Origin: Candidatus Gastranaerophilales bacterium
GTDB lineage: Bacteria; Cyanobacteriota; Vampirovibrionia; Gastranaerophilales; Gastranaerophilaceae
Reading direction: 5' to 3'
NCBI GenBank assembly: GCA_944325885.1
Contig: CALVBT010000006.1
Location: 1 to 64,000 of the forward strand
Length of the DNA: 64,000 nucleotides
Below the pieces are notes generated by a model, which did not search any database, was not told the DNA's origin, and saw only the letters and a list, made by a program, of their open reading frames with translations. This document shows, one piece after another, positions 43,968 to 53,439 of the stretch. Positions within the stretch are counted from its first letter, which is position 1, and every line of letters begins with the position of its first letter. A program made the translations under genes and the position numbers.

Positions 43968-44139
43968 TTTGTTTGCTCCTTACTACTTAGTTTACTTACA
44001 TTACTTACATATATATAAAAACAAAATACAAAAGCTATATTCAATATATATCAATATTGTTACATTTCTTAATAAAACAATAAAAAGCCAGTATTTTCCG
44101 GATAAATCGCACCAACGATTCTTTTTTAACAAATAATAA

Positions 44140-44169
44140 AGAGGTATAAGATATTTGTCTTATACCTCT
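44140..44169 (-). terminator. Terminator of the SLC45-like gene
   Basis: AGAGGTATAAGA pairs with TCTTATACCTCT around TATTTG, a perfect 12-base stem, with a TTATTATT tail on the minus strand. Confidence 0.8.
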
Positions 44170-44198
44170 TATTTTAAAATTATAATAAACTTTGAAGC

Positions 44199-45593
44199 CT
44201 AAGCTTCTTGTTTTTCTTTGATGAGATATGTCATCACAACAGCGCAGAACAATACAATTGCCCCGATGAGGAAGGAGTATTCCCAGTGGTAGTTTAACCC
44301 CAGCGGTGTCTTGATTGCGCATTTTGAAATAAACCAGGCAACAACAGTACAAACAAGTATCTGCGGCCCTGCAATGAATATGTTAAATATACCCATAACA
44401 GCACCCTCTGAGCCTTTTTTGATGTATTCTGAGAGCATTGCAAAAGGCAGTGACAGTATGCTCGACCAGCCTATGCCTGCTGCACCCATCAAAATCATTA
44501 TGAGTTTTACGTTTGTCGTCATAGTCATCAAAAGATAGGAAATTGACATAATAAGAAGTGAAATTATATGCACCTTTTTGTTGCCGTATTTTGTAGACAA
44601 AATACCTATAGGAATCGAAACAAAAAAGCATACAAGGTTCAGCACTGCAAAACAAACAGACGAAAAGTTTGTTGCTTTTGCAGTAGACATTGCATAAGAC
44701 TCTTTTACAATATCACTTGCCGTAGTCAAATCAGGTACGCTAAAGACAGTGTGGATAGCAAACTGTGTAAAGAAAATAAACATACACATTACACCTACCC
44801 ATGTAAAAAACTGCATCATACAGATTTTAAAAACTTCCGGTGAGGAGTGGAGGAAGGTTTTGAAATCATCCATAAATGTACGTTTTTTTGTATTTTCTTC
44901 GGGTTCTTTTTTGACTTCTTCTGTTTTTTCTTTAAAAGTAATACAAGTCCAGGTCATACCGAGAGAAAATGCCAGTGCAGCCATGATAAACTGTGCTTCA
45001 ACTGACATCTGGTAGTTAAAAGCCCATTTTAAAAACGGAGCAGTACCTGCTGCAATAACAGAGCCGAGTCCGATAGCAAAGCTCAGATAAGAGTTTGCGA
45101 TAGCGTGCTGTTCAGGGACAATGTTGTCGGGAATCAATGCTCTGTACGGGCCTTGAGCAGCGTTTACACAGGCATCTATTACCCAAATCATGATTGCAGC
45201 TACTATCAATCCGCCAAACACAGGCACTGGTACATGCATTTTTGCTGCGAGAATATTGGCAATGCCTTCGGAATTAGGGAATGCCCACAGCGCAATAGCT
45301 GCCAGAATCGCACCCAGCATAAGGTAGGGTCTTCTTCTGCCGAATTTTGTTTGTGTATTGTCGCTCAATGCACCGATTACAGGCTGCACAACCATGCCTG
45401 TCACAGGCCCTGCAAGCCATATCAGCCCGAATAAAAACGGAGAAGCACCCAGCCCCTCTGTTACCGGCCCTGAGAGGATTATTCTCATCTGCCATGCAAA
45501 TTGAAGTCCGAAAAATCCCAGACAAAAATTTAAAAGCTGCAGGCTGCTTAGTTTTCTTAAACCATTGTTGCTGTTTGAAGCATTTTCTGTCAT
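44199..45593 (-). CDS. MFS sugar transporter, SLC45/sucrose-permease type
   Basis: 464 aa, 12 predicted membrane helices. LNFCLGFFGLQFAWQMR in helix 1, WLAGPVTGMVVQPVIGALSD and TKFGRRRPYLMLGA between helices 2 and 3 are the SLC45/plant-sucrose-carrier signature within MFS. Likely imports a disaccharide or other sugar with protons. GAGGG lies six bases before the ATG. It stands alone with its own terminator. Confidence 0.9.
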   Translation of the reverse strand: MTENASNSNNGLRKLSSLQLLNFCLGFFGLQFAWQMRIILSGPVTEGLGASPFLFGLIWLAGPVTGMVVQPVIGALSDNTQTKFGRRRPYLMLGAILAAIALWAFPNSEGIANILAAKMHVPVPVFGGLIVAAIMIWVIDACVNAAQGPYRALIPDNIVPEQHAIANSYLSFAIGLGSVIAAGTAPFLKWAFNYQMSVEAQFIMAALAFSLGMTWTCITFKEKTEEVKKEPEENTKKRTFMDDFKTFLHSSPEVFKICMMQFFTWVGVMCMFIFFTQFAIHTVFSVPDLTTASDIVKESYAMSTAKATNFSSVCFAVLNLVCFFVSIPIGILSTKYGNKKVHIISLLIMSISYLLMTMTTNVKLIMILMGAAGIGWSSILSLPFAMLSEYIKKGSEGAVMGIFNIFIAGPQILVCTVVAWFISKCAIKTPLGLNYHWEYSFLIGAIVLFCAVVMTYLIKEKQEA

Positions 45594-45743
45594 TATTCCC
45601 TCTATTCCGTCTTAAATATTTTGTAGATGCAATTATAATTATATTAAGAAATATAAATAAAATCAAAAACAAATATTTTTTCACTAATATATAAATGTGG
45701 ATTAATTAAATTTTACCACCATAAAAGCGGGAAAACACGAAAA

Positions 45744-46421
45744 ATGGAAAAGGAAAAAACACTTTTTGACGTAATAGGGCCTGTGATAATAGGGCCTTCG
45801 AGTTCTCATACTGCGGGTGCTGTCAGGATAGGGCTTCTGGCGGGCAAGATTTTCGGCCAGTGTCCGAAGCGTGTGTGTTTCAGGCTGTTTAACTCTTTTG
45901 CAAAAACAGGAAAAGGCCACGGTACGGATAAGGGGCTTCTTGGCGGAGTTATGGGGTTTGATGTTGATGATGAGCGTATCAAAAAATCCTTTGAAATAGC
46001 AAAAAAACTGAATCTCGATTATTCTTTTGAATATCTTGAAAACCACAACCGTCACCCGAACTCCGTGGATATTGTGATGCAAAAGACCGGTATGAAGGAT
46101 ATGCAGGTTTCCGGTGTTTCTCTTGGTGCAGGCGAGGTGGCTGTAACCAAGATTAACGGCTACAATTTTAATATAAACGGTGATTATGACACTCTTGTAT
46201 TGATTTACAAGGACAAACCGGGGATGGTCTACAGGGTCACTGCACTGTTGCAGAGCCACAATATAAACATTGCCTCAATGCACTGCGACCGCAACGCCAG
46301 AGGACAGGAGGCTTCTATGGGTATTTGTGTGGACGGTGCCGTGTCTGAGGACATAATTAAAGAGCTTGAAAAAATAGAAGAAGTTTATTTGATAAGAAAT
46401 GTTGAAGTGTTGAAAAAATGA
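45744..46421 (+). CDS. sdaAB: L-serine dehydratase, beta subunit
   Basis: 225 aa. GPVIIGPSSSHTAGAVRIG and the regulatory ACT domain (~148-220, KPGMVYRVTALLQSHNINI) match the beta chain of the two-subunit Fe-S enzyme. With the alpha chain it deaminates L-serine to pyruvate. The stop overlaps the alpha ATG by four bases (ATGA). Confidence 0.95.
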   Translation: MEKEKTLFDVIGPVIIGPSSSHTAGAVRIGLLAGKIFGQCPKRVCFRLFNSFAKTGKGHGTDKGLLGGVMGFDVDDERIKKSFEIAKKLNLDYSFEYLENHNRHPNSVDIVMQKTGMKDMQVSGVSLGAGEVAVTKINGYNFNINGDYDTLVLIYKDKPGMVYRVTALLQSHNINIASMHCDRNARGQEASMGICVDGAVSEDIIKELEKIEEVYLIRNVEVLKK

Positions 46422-47320
46422 CAAAATTAAGAGAATTTAAAGATATATATGAACTTGCAGCACAAAAGGGTAAAAAGCTGTACGAACTCTGTCAGGAATA
46501 TGAGGCGCAGAATTTGGAAATTTCCGTTGCACAGGTCAGAGAAAAGGTAAAAACCAATCTGGATGCTATGAAAGAGGCAATAAGAAACGGCCTTACATCA
46601 AAAGAAATGTCTATGAGCGGGTTGTGCGGTGATGACTGTGCAAAACTTTTGGAAAAGTACAAAAATGACGGCAGCAGGCTGTTTTCTAAGACTTATCAAA
46701 ATGTTCTTTTGTATGCACTGGCTACGGTAGAGCAGAATTTGAGGATGGGGAAAATTGTTGCCTGTCCTACCGCAGGCTCATGCGGGATAGTTCCTGCCGT
46801 GATTATTGCGGTTTCCGAGGCAAAAGAAACTGACGAAGAAGCCCAGATAAATGCGCTCATAACAGCGGGGTTAGTAGGGAAAATCGTTTCCAACAAACTT
46901 GCGCTGGCTGGTGCTGTTGCGGGCTGCCAGAGTGAGTGCGGGGTTGCTGCTGCTATGGCTGCGGCTGCGCTTGTGGAAATTTATGAGGGTGACAATGAGC
47001 AGATTCTCAATGCTGCGGCACTCTGTCTTAAAAATGTAATGGGGCTTGTGTGCGACCCTGTGGCGGGGCTTGTTGAGGTGCCGTGTGTGAAGAGGAATGC
47101 TTTTCTTGCTATTTATGCGGTTACAGGAGCAGAGCTTGCTATGGCGGGGATAAAATCCGTTATACCGATTGATGAGATAGTTGATGCTATGGTTCAGGTC
47201 GGGGAGATGATGTCGCCAAAATTGAAGGAAAGTGCAGAGGCCGGACTCGCTACAACAAAGACGGGGTTGCAAATCACAGAAGAACTCACCGCTAAATGGA
47301 ACAGGAACAGCGGGGAATAG
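46418..47320 (+). CDS. sdaAA: L-serine dehydratase, alpha (iron-sulfur) subunit
   Basis: 300 aa. ACPTAGSCGIVPAVI, AGCQSECGVAAAMAAAA and GLVCDPVAGLVEVPC contain the cluster-binding cysteines of the [4Fe-4S] serine dehydratase. Together with sdaAB it feeds pyruvate to fermentation and releases ammonia. The sequence after its stop runs into a GTAGGTTGG tag and repeat copy B. Confidence 0.96.
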   Translation: MTKLREFKDIYELAAQKGKKLYELCQEYEAQNLEISVAQVREKVKTNLDAMKEAIRNGLTSKEMSMSGLCGDDCAKLLEKYKNDGSRLFSKTYQNVLLYALATVEQNLRMGKIVACPTAGSCGIVPAVIIAVSEAKETDEEAQINALITAGLVGKIVSNKLALAGAVAGCQSECGVAAAMAAAALVEIYEGDNEQILNAAALCLKNVMGLVCDPVAGLVEVPCVKRNAFLAIYAVTGAELAMAGIKSVIPIDEIVDAMVQVGEMMSPKLKESAEAGLATTKTGLQITEELTAKWNRNSGE

Positions 47321-47975
47321 TTTTTTGTAGGTTGGCATATATACAGATAATTATTAAAAATCGACCTGCTGCGTCGTTCATACAGAAAGTAGCATATACC
47401 TGTCTCGGCAACTCGGCACGTCAAAATTGCTAAAGTACAAATATTATCTGTGGTTCAAGTAACTTCCCCGTGCCTCGGACAATACCTCGTTTGCAGTTGT
47501 ATATGCAACATTCGCACTATGCAAAGGTCTTTTTTTACAATTATCTGTATGCAGTGAAGCTGCACACGAATGTGTTTTACGGCTCTGCCGTTGTGACTTT
47601 GACTACAGACTCTTTGTATTTACGAACAAAATTTTCGTTAGCGTCAGCGTTTAGAAAATTTTGGAGATAAATATATTAGAGTCTGTTTTAATCAGCGTGT
47701 TTTTGCCTTCTTTTGCCGCTGAGTTGTGACGAAGCGTGCAAAATGGCTTCACGATTTAATCTTAAAACCTGTTTGTTTCAACAATTTATAGATAGTGAAC
47801 TTTTCTTTGGTTCGTTTCTTTTCTTTTTCGTCGCAAAAAAAGAAAAGAAATGAACAGATTAAAGAAAATAATCTTTTTTATTTGTTTATTGTTTTCATGT
47901 TGAAAAATTAGATTCACTGCATTAACTAAGAACTAAATATCAGGCCGACTTTTAATGGTTGTCTGTATGCAATGT
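47321..47975. other. Gene-free spacer holding inverted repeat copy B
   Basis: Almost all of it is repeat copy B. A plus-strand reading frame of 66 codons (47470-47670) lies within the repeat; it is not kept in copies A and C, so it is not called as a gene. Confidence 0.7.
47343..47920 (-). repeat. 0.5-kb repeat element, copy B, inverted and enlarged
   Basis: Reverse complement of copies A and C from ACAGATAATTATTAAAAATC (47343) to the inverted end CATGTTGAAAAATTAGATTCACTGC (47896-47920; shown here as its parts). About 105 extra bases (47699-47801) lie between AATCAGCGT and TTCTTTGGTTCG. The other inverted end is lost and replaced by a GTAGGTTGG tag next to sdaAA. Confidence 0.75.
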
Positions 47976-48980
47976 TTAGTTTTGCGGCAAAACGACTACA
48001 AATGTTGTAAATGCCTGACTGTCATCGCCTTTTGACTCTATGGTGATTTCGCCGCCGTGGGCTTTTACTATCCTGTTAGAAAGATACAGCCCCAGCCCTG
48101 TTCCTACTTTGCGGAATTTTTTTGCTGTTGTGTAATATTTGTCAAAAACGTATTTTAATTCCTGCGGTTTTATGGTTTTTCCGTAGTTTGTTATTTTTAT
48201 GTAGATGTTTTGGTCATCGTTGCACAGTGCAATGTCGACTTTTGACTGCGGAGAGCTAAAGGATATTGCGTTTAGAATCAGATTTTTCAACACCCTTTTG
48301 AGGTAAAATTCGTCCGCATTGATTCTATTGTAAAATTCACTCCAGTAGTTGAGAGAGATGCTGTCAGTATCGGCTATCGGGCGCATCTGGTCAATTGTTT
48401 CTTCGAGGGTGCGGTTTATGTCAATGTTTTCTTTGTGCAGTTCGATTTTTGTTTCGTTCAGTTTGTAGGTTTCGAGTATAATTTCCACAAGCTCGACAAG
48501 CTCTTTGTTTGAGTTTTTTAAATGAATGAGAGCCTCTTTCTGCCTGTCTGACAGCTCGCCGAATTTGTTGTCCAGAAGAAAATTGAGCATGTTTTTTTCG
48601 GCAAGAATAGGAACCTTGAGGTCGTGTGTGAGTGTTGCGACAAAGTCTTCTTTTAGTTGTTCAATTTCTTTCAGCGCATCTATTTTTTTGTTCAGGTCGT
48701 TTTGGTATTCCTTAATCATGTCCTCTCTGTCCACAATGGACTCAATCATGGAGTTTACACTGCGTGAAAGATTGGGGAATACCTGAAAAGCCTCGTCGTT
48801 TACTCTTTCGTAGAGGTTGCCGTATCTTACGGAGTTTATGGTTTTTATGATTCCTCTGAGGGTGTTTTTTTTCTTGCGCTGCAGGTTTTTCAGCTTTTTA
48901 TATTTCATTGAAAGAACAATCAATGAACCGGCAAGAAAAAGAATTGCAACTGTTAAAATTAATACTAATGAGCCAAGCAA
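47976..48980 (-). CDS. Sensor histidine kinase, orphan
   Basis: 334 aa. TTG start at 48980 gives an N-terminal membrane helix (~4-26); a later ATG would remove it. A HAMP/coiled-coil-like linker follows, then HisKA with the phosphorylated His in ATLTHDLKVPI, and the ATPase domain with NLILNAISFS and GTGLGLYLSNRIVKAHGG. No periplasmic sensor domain is evident. It follows flhB and fliA by 23 bases, so a link to motility control is possible. No response regulator lies in the window. Confidence 0.88.
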   Translation of the reverse strand: MLGSLVLILTVAILFLAGSLIVLSMKYKKLKNLQRKKKNTLRGIIKTINSVRYGNLYERVNDEAFQVFPNLSRSVNSMIESIVDREDMIKEYQNDLNKKIDALKEIEQLKEDFVATLTHDLKVPILAEKNMLNFLLDNKFGELSDRQKEALIHLKNSNKELVELVEIILETYKLNETKIELHKENIDINRTLEETIDQMRPIADTDSISLNYWSEFYNRINADEFYLKRVLKNLILNAISFSSPQSKVDIALCNDDQNIYIKITNYGKTIKPQELKYVFDKYYTTAKKFRKVGTGLGLYLSNRIVKAHGGEITIESKGDDSQAFTTFVVVLPQN

Positions 48981-49003
48981 CAGACTATTTTAAAAACCTA
49001 TTT

Positions 49004-49675
49004 TTAGTAACCGTAATGTTCATGCGCAACGAGGTATTCTCTGACGTGGTTCAAAGCGGACTGAACAATCCTCGTAATACGTGAAGAGGACAGCCCGACC
49101 TGTTCTGCAATTTCTTTAACCTGCATGTTTCTGTAGAATCTGTATTCCACAACGAGCCTGTCTTTTTGCGGAAGTGTGGCAATAGCTTCTCTAATAGCTT
49201 TGCCGAGTTCTGAGATTTCTGCTTTTTCGTCAGGCAGTGCGTGCGGGTCTTTGATAAAGTCGAACGGAGAATCGTTGTCCGACGAGGCTGCTGCAATAGA
49301 ATCAATCGAGAGGATTGTTTCGTAGATAGCTTCTCTTACTTTGCCCGGAGAAACATCCAAATCTCCTTCTGAGCCTGAACCTTCTGCATCTTCATCTGTT
49401 TTGTTATGTTTTAGAGTGTACCATTTGTAGCGGTTTCTCAGTTCGTTTCTTATAGCCCATCTGACAGCAGTGCCGATGTATGAGCTGTTGTATTTTTCCA
49501 GCTGCTCCGGTGTTTTGTTTTTTATCATTGCCTGTACGGCAATAATCCCGATGGACACAAGTTCTTCATAATCGACCATGTGTGACGGGATACGTCTGTG
49601 TTCAACCTTTGCAACCTTTTCAACGATTGAAATATATTCTTTAATTTTATTTTGAGAAACGTTATTTACCATCAT
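49004..49675 (-). CDS. fliA: Flagellar-type sigma factor (FliA/WhiG family)
   Basis: 223 aa. Region 2 (MVDYEELVSIGIIAVQAMI; IGTAVRWAIRNELRNRY) and region 4 (LPQKDRLVVEYRFYRN, then AEQVGLSSSRITRIV) fit the sigma-28 group. It directs RNA polymerase to flagellar and chemotaxis genes. The ATG overlaps the flhB stop by one base (TAATG). Region 3 appears short and the insert around 100-130 is acidic, so promoter preference may differ from enteric FliA. Confidence 0.78.
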   Translation of the reverse strand: MMVNNVSQNKIKEYISIVEKVAKVEHRRIPSHMVDYEELVSIGIIAVQAMIKNKTPEQLEKYNSSYIGTAVRWAIRNELRNRYKWYTLKHNKTDEDAEGSGSEGDLDVSPGKVREAIYETILSIDSIAAASSDNDSPFDFIKDPHALPDEKAEISELGKAIREAIATLPQKDRLVVEYRFYRNMQVKEIAEQVGLSSSRITRIVQSALNHVREYLVAHEHYGY

Positions 49676-50772
49676 TATTTTTTATCAGTTTTATTACTAA
49701 TTATATTACTAGGTTTTTGAGAATTTCGCAAATTATAAACAAACAATAAGATTTCTGCTACAGCTTTGTACAAATCGGGCGGAATTTCTCTGTTTACATC
49801 TACCATCCTGAAAAGCGCACGTGCAACGGGAGCGTTTTCAACAACAGGCACACCGTGTTCTCTGGCAATGTCTATGATTTTTTTTGCAAAAAGCTCGGTA
49901 CCTTTGGCCACGAGTTTTGGCGATTCCATTTCTTCCTGATCATATTTTAGCGCACAGGCAATGTGGGTCGGGTTTGTTACGACAAAGTCAGCATCCGGAA
50001 CGGCATCCATCATCCCCTGCTGCATCATCTGTTGTCGTCTTTGACGAAGAGCCGCTTTTACATTCGGGTCGCCTTCCGTGTTTTTGTATTCGTCTTTTAC
50101 TTCTTTAAAAGACATTTTTTGGTCTTGCAAAAACTTCCATCTTGTCATTCCGTAATCTGCTGCGGCAATGATTAAAAACGCAATGCTGGCTTTTATGACA
50201 AAGTCCATAATCAAAACGCCGAACTCCTGCATGATAGCAAAATGGTTGTCCGTTGCGGCAAGTCCGAGTATTACTTCAAAGTGGTTTTTGTAAACGACCC
50301 AGCCTATATAGCCGAGGATAGCTACTTTGATAATGTTTTTGACAAGCTCAAAGAGCGTTTTTATTGACATAAGGTTTTTGAAATACTTTGTGGGGTTGAG
50401 TTTGTCGAGTTTCGGCGCAAGAGGTGTGGTCGTAAACAACGGCCCTACCTGAATAAAATCGCCTATTATTGCGATAAACATAGCCAGCGCAAGTATCGGT
50501 GCGATGATTAGCACTGTCGGCACCAGCGTAATAAACAAAAGGTAAGGCAGTCCGATATTTTCCAGATGCTGGTTGGGTATTTGTTCGTAACACAGGACAA
50601 AGAGCCTTGATATCTGGTCAAAGATGAAGGGTGCGAGTTTTGCTATGGCAAAAAACATTACTATCATAGCAATTGCCATGGAAAAGTCTTTTGACTTTAC
50701 TACCTGTCCTTCTTTCCTCGCTTTTTCAAGTTTTTGCTGCGAGGCCTCAAATTGCTTGTCTTCATCACCCAT
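49675..50772 (-). CDS. flhB: Flagellar export switch protein FlhB
   Basis: 365 aa. Four membrane helices in residues ~30-215, then the cytoplasmic domain with the autocleavage site NPTH at 267-270 and DPNVKAALRQRRQQMMQQ before it. Family function: part of the type III export gate, switching substrate from rod/hook to filament. The N-terminal ASQQKLEKARKEGQV is typical. It heads a flhB-fliA-kinase unit; other export genes are absent from the window. Confidence 0.95.
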   Translation of the reverse strand: MGDEDKQFEASQQKLEKARKEGQVVKSKDFSMAIAMIVMFFAIAKLAPFIFDQISRLFVLCYEQIPNQHLENIGLPYLLFITLVPTVLIIAPILALAMFIAIIGDFIQVGPLFTTTPLAPKLDKLNPTKYFKNLMSIKTLFELVKNIIKVAILGYIGWVVYKNHFEVILGLAATDNHFAIMQEFGVLIMDFVIKASIAFLIIAAADYGMTRWKFLQDQKMSFKEVKDEYKNTEGDPNVKAALRQRRQQMMQQGMMDAVPDADFVVTNPTHIACALKYDQEEMESPKLVAKGTELFAKKIIDIAREHGVPVVENAPVARALFRMVDVNREIPPDLYKAVAEILLFVYNLRNSQKPSNIISNKTDKK

Positions 50773-50964
50773 CTTGCGGGGTCCTTAATTTTTTTGTCTA
50801 ACCTTACTCAACTAATTTCATATATTATCATGAAATTTCGGGAATTGTTACAAAGTTTACAATTTTTTGCTTATTCATGCAAAAATGGAGCTTAAGTTGT
50901 TTTATAAAGATAGTGAAGGAAGACTGCCTGAAAAGGCGGTATTAAATTAGGTAGAAGTAAACAA

Positions 50965-51339
50965 ATGTCTGTATCTCCGGTAAATAACAGTATAAACCCA
51001 GTATATCAGCCGCCTCAATACGGCGTGATATCAGCGTCTTCGCTGGGCGGGGGCAATGATTTAAAGGCGGGGCATTTTGTCATAAACCCTTATCCGGTAA
51101 AGCCGTATTCTTTTTATGACGAGATAAAGGTGGACAAAAACTTCTACAACGAACTTTTAAACCCTCATTACAAACCCCGAACAACAAACTCTGTCGAACG
51201 CAAAAGCAAGGCAAAAAGAGTGTTCAAAACTCTTCTGACCTGGGGCGTTATAATAGCCGGCGGTGTGCTTGCTTACAAAAACGCAGGTAGGATAAAGGAC
51301 TTTTTTACAGGTATTTATAATAAAATTTTAAAAAAATAA
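50965..51339 (+). CDS. MSVSP-leader small membrane protein, 124 aa
   Basis: Starts MSVSPVNNSINPVYQPPQYG, then a polar Pro/Tyr-rich half, a basic RKSKAKRV, one membrane segment (~88-107, LLTWGVIIAGGVLAYKN) and a Lys-rich tail. No family. Probably co-transcribed with the next gene 22 bases downstream. Its opening matches that of the gene at 41323-41817. Confidence 0.65.
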   Translation: MSVSPVNNSINPVYQPPQYGVISASSLGGGNDLKAGHFVINPYPVKPYSFYDEIKVDKNFYNELLNPHYKPRTTNSVERKSKAKRVFKTLLTWGVIIAGGVLAYKNAGRIKDFFTGIYNKILKK

Positions 51340-51361
51340 TTTCACTGTATAATAAAGAACA

Positions 51362-52159
51362 ATGGAAGATAATAACAAAAATTTTAATAACGAAAAAAAC
51401 ACAAATCCGCAAAGCAAAGCGCAGAATCCGGATGTGAATACATCTGCTTCGCCTGAGCAAAAGCCGGATTTTTTTCAATTGACAAAACAGCAGCTTTCCG
51501 TAAACGTTGAAAAATATGACAAAGCTCTGAAACCTTCTATGTCTTTGTTCAATATGCAGACTTATAACCCTCAAAAAACTGCTCAACAGCCTGCTGTAAT
51601 GCCCAAAAGACTCAATTCCACAGACTCTGCAATGTTAGAGGAAAAGGCCTATATCGCTTTGGATGACCCTGAACTTAGGCTCGAAAAAAGAATAGAAAAC
51701 TATGAAAATTCTATCAAAACATTGAATGAAAAACTCGAGGTGGCAGAAACTATCAACGATGAAAAATCAAGACAGGAGCTTTTGTCACAAAAAAAATTGA
51801 TGGAAAAAAATCTGGAGAACTTGCAGCTGCAGTATAAAGAGCAGAATTTTGACACAAAATTGACTTCGGTCATAGCCAGAGCTATGCGTCTTCCCAGAGA
51901 AATAAGAGTCAGTTTGCAAAAAGCAATAATAAATTTTGTCAGACATTCGGAATTTATAAGAAAATATACACCTATAGTGCGTGCGCTGACTATCAGAGAT
52001 ACTCTCGGCAGGCTGAATAAAATTAACAAATCCGTTGATGAGCTTGTTAAAATGAAAGTGCCTCTGGGTGAGCAGGATGCAAAATATGAAGCTCTTGTGA
52101 CACATTTGCAGCGTGCCGGTGCTTTGCATTCACAGATTTTAAGAGAATTAAAAGGCTAA
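51362..52159 (+). CDS. Coiled-coil protein of unknown function, 265 aa
   Basis: The first ~100 residues are Asn/Gln/Pro-rich and disordered. A coiled coil (~105-165, KRIENYENSIKTLNEKLEV) is followed by a basic helical C-terminal domain (RAMRLPREIRVSLQKAI; RDTLGRLNKINKSVDELV). There is no signal peptide or membrane helix. It lies between the MSVSP-leader gene and the peptidase, 20 bases before the latter. No family recognised. Confidence 0.65.
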   Translation: MEDNNKNFNNEKNTNPQSKAQNPDVNTSASPEQKPDFFQLTKQQLSVNVEKYDKALKPSMSLFNMQTYNPQKTAQQPAVMPKRLNSTDSAMLEEKAYIALDDPELRLEKRIENYENSIKTLNEKLEVAETINDEKSRQELLSQKKLMEKNLENLQLQYKEQNFDTKLTSVIARAMRLPREIRVSLQKAIINFVRHSEFIRKYTPIVRALTIRDTLGRLNKINKSVDELVKMKVPLGEQDAKYEALVTHLQRAGALHSQILRELKG

Positions 52160-52179
52160 TTATATCAAAGGAGTTTTTT

Positions 52180-53439
52180 ATGGAGAAAAATATCGAGGAT
52201 TTGAGAAAAGATAATAAACTTTTAGATTTGTTTTGCACACTGGCGCAGATTCCGTCCCCGTCAGGTGAAGAGGATAACGTTTCTGCAAAAATTGTGGAAA
52301 TACTTACAGCCGCAGGCATAAACGCAAAAGAAGACCATTTTAAAAACGTTGTCGCCAAAATACCTGCTACGGATACCGGCAAAAAGCCGATTGCGCTATC
52401 TGCACACATGGATGTTGTGGGAGATGCTTCTGCCGTGAATTTGAGGGTTTCTCAAGACGGAAAATTTATAGAAACAGACAAAAAAAGACCGCTGGGCGCA
52501 GATGACAAAGTGGGCGTGTCAGCAGCAATGTATCTGGCTTTGTATCTTGTTGAACATCCGGAAATCAAACACGGCGGACTCGAACTTGTATTTACAAAAG
52601 ACGAAGAGCAGAACATGACCGGTATTCATAACATAAAGTTTGACGAGATTGATTCTGAGTATGTGCTTGTGCTGGATGCGGACAAACTCGGTCAGATACA
52701 GATTGCGGGCGCAAGTTACACAAACGGAACACTTATTGTAAACTCCTTTAAGGGCGGGCATTCCGGCATTGATATCGGGGATACAACAAGAGTCAATGCA
52801 GTAAAGCTCATAGGCGAGCTTATTGCAAAAATCCCTCAAGGTGAATACAAAAGAGATGAATACGGCACTGTTACCTCTATCAACATCGGCTCTGTCATCG
52901 GCGGCGGGGTTGAGCCTGTTATACAAAAAATTGCGCAAAAAGGTATTGTCGAAGACAGCTATATTGAATATGTTGCAAACAACAGTCTTACAAACATCAT
53001 CAACACAAAAGCCATGGCAAAATATTCTATCAGAAGCTCTGAAGAAGATAACGAAAACCAGCTTATTGACGATATCAAAAAGATTGTTGAAGAGTTTAAC
53101 AAAAAATATGAAGGTCTTGCGCTGGCAGAGTTTATTGCAAAAACAAAGATGAAGGCTTTTGAAAAATCAGGCGATGAAACTATCCAGAAGATTTGTGTAA
53201 AAGCGTGTGAAAAAATCGGCATAAAAGGCGAAGTATCCTCATTCCATGCCGGAGCAGAAACTCACATCTACGCACACGAAAAAAACAGGGCCGGCAATGT
53301 TTTCAAACCGTATTTGCTCGGTCTGGCAGATATTTATAACATGCATTCGAGCGATGAGATGGTGGATATTGAATCGTTTTTGAAGGGTTATGAATTTTTG
53401 AAGGAAAGCTTTTTGATTTATAACAGCGACTGCGAGTAG
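52180..53439 (+). CDS. M20-family peptidase (peptidase T-like)
   Basis: 419 aa. Metal-binding motifs: SAHMDVVGD, GADDKVGVSAA (bridging Asp), TKDEEQ (catalytic Glu pair), VLDADKLGQI and FHAGAETHIY (C-terminal His). This is the PepT-like M20 layout with an inserted dimer domain (~180-290). Removes amino acids from tri- or dipeptides in the cytoplasm. AAGGAG lies seven bases before the ATG. Confidence 0.9.
   Translation: MEKNIEDLRKDNKLLDLFCTLAQIPSPSGEEDNVSAKIVEILTAAGINAKEDHFKNVVAKIPATDTGKKPIALSAHMDVVGDASAVNLRVSQDGKFIETDKKRPLGADDKVGVSAAMYLALYLVEHPEIKHGGLELVFTKDEEQNMTGIHNIKFDEIDSEYVLVLDADKLGQIQIAGASYTNGTLIVNSFKGGHSGIDIGDTTRVNAVKLIGELIAKIPQGEYKRDEYGTVTSINIGSVIGGGVEPVIQKIAQKGIVEDSYIEYVANNSLTNIINTKAMAKYSIRSSEEDNENQLIDDIKKIVEEFNKKYEGLALAEFIAKTKMKAFEKSGDETIQKICVKACEKIGIKGEVSSFHAGAETHIYAHEKNRAGNVFKPYLLGLADIYNMHSSDEMVDIESFLKGYEFLKESFLIYNSDCE

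Noticed and set aside
47470-47670. 66-codon plus-strand reading frame inside repeat copy B
   Set aside because: It lies in a non-coding repeat; the frame is not kept in copies A and C and has no ribosome site.
49675-50772. Virulence type III secretion switch protein (SctU)
   Set aside because: Sequence fits FlhB and the next gene is a flagellar-type sigma factor; no injectisome genes are seen.
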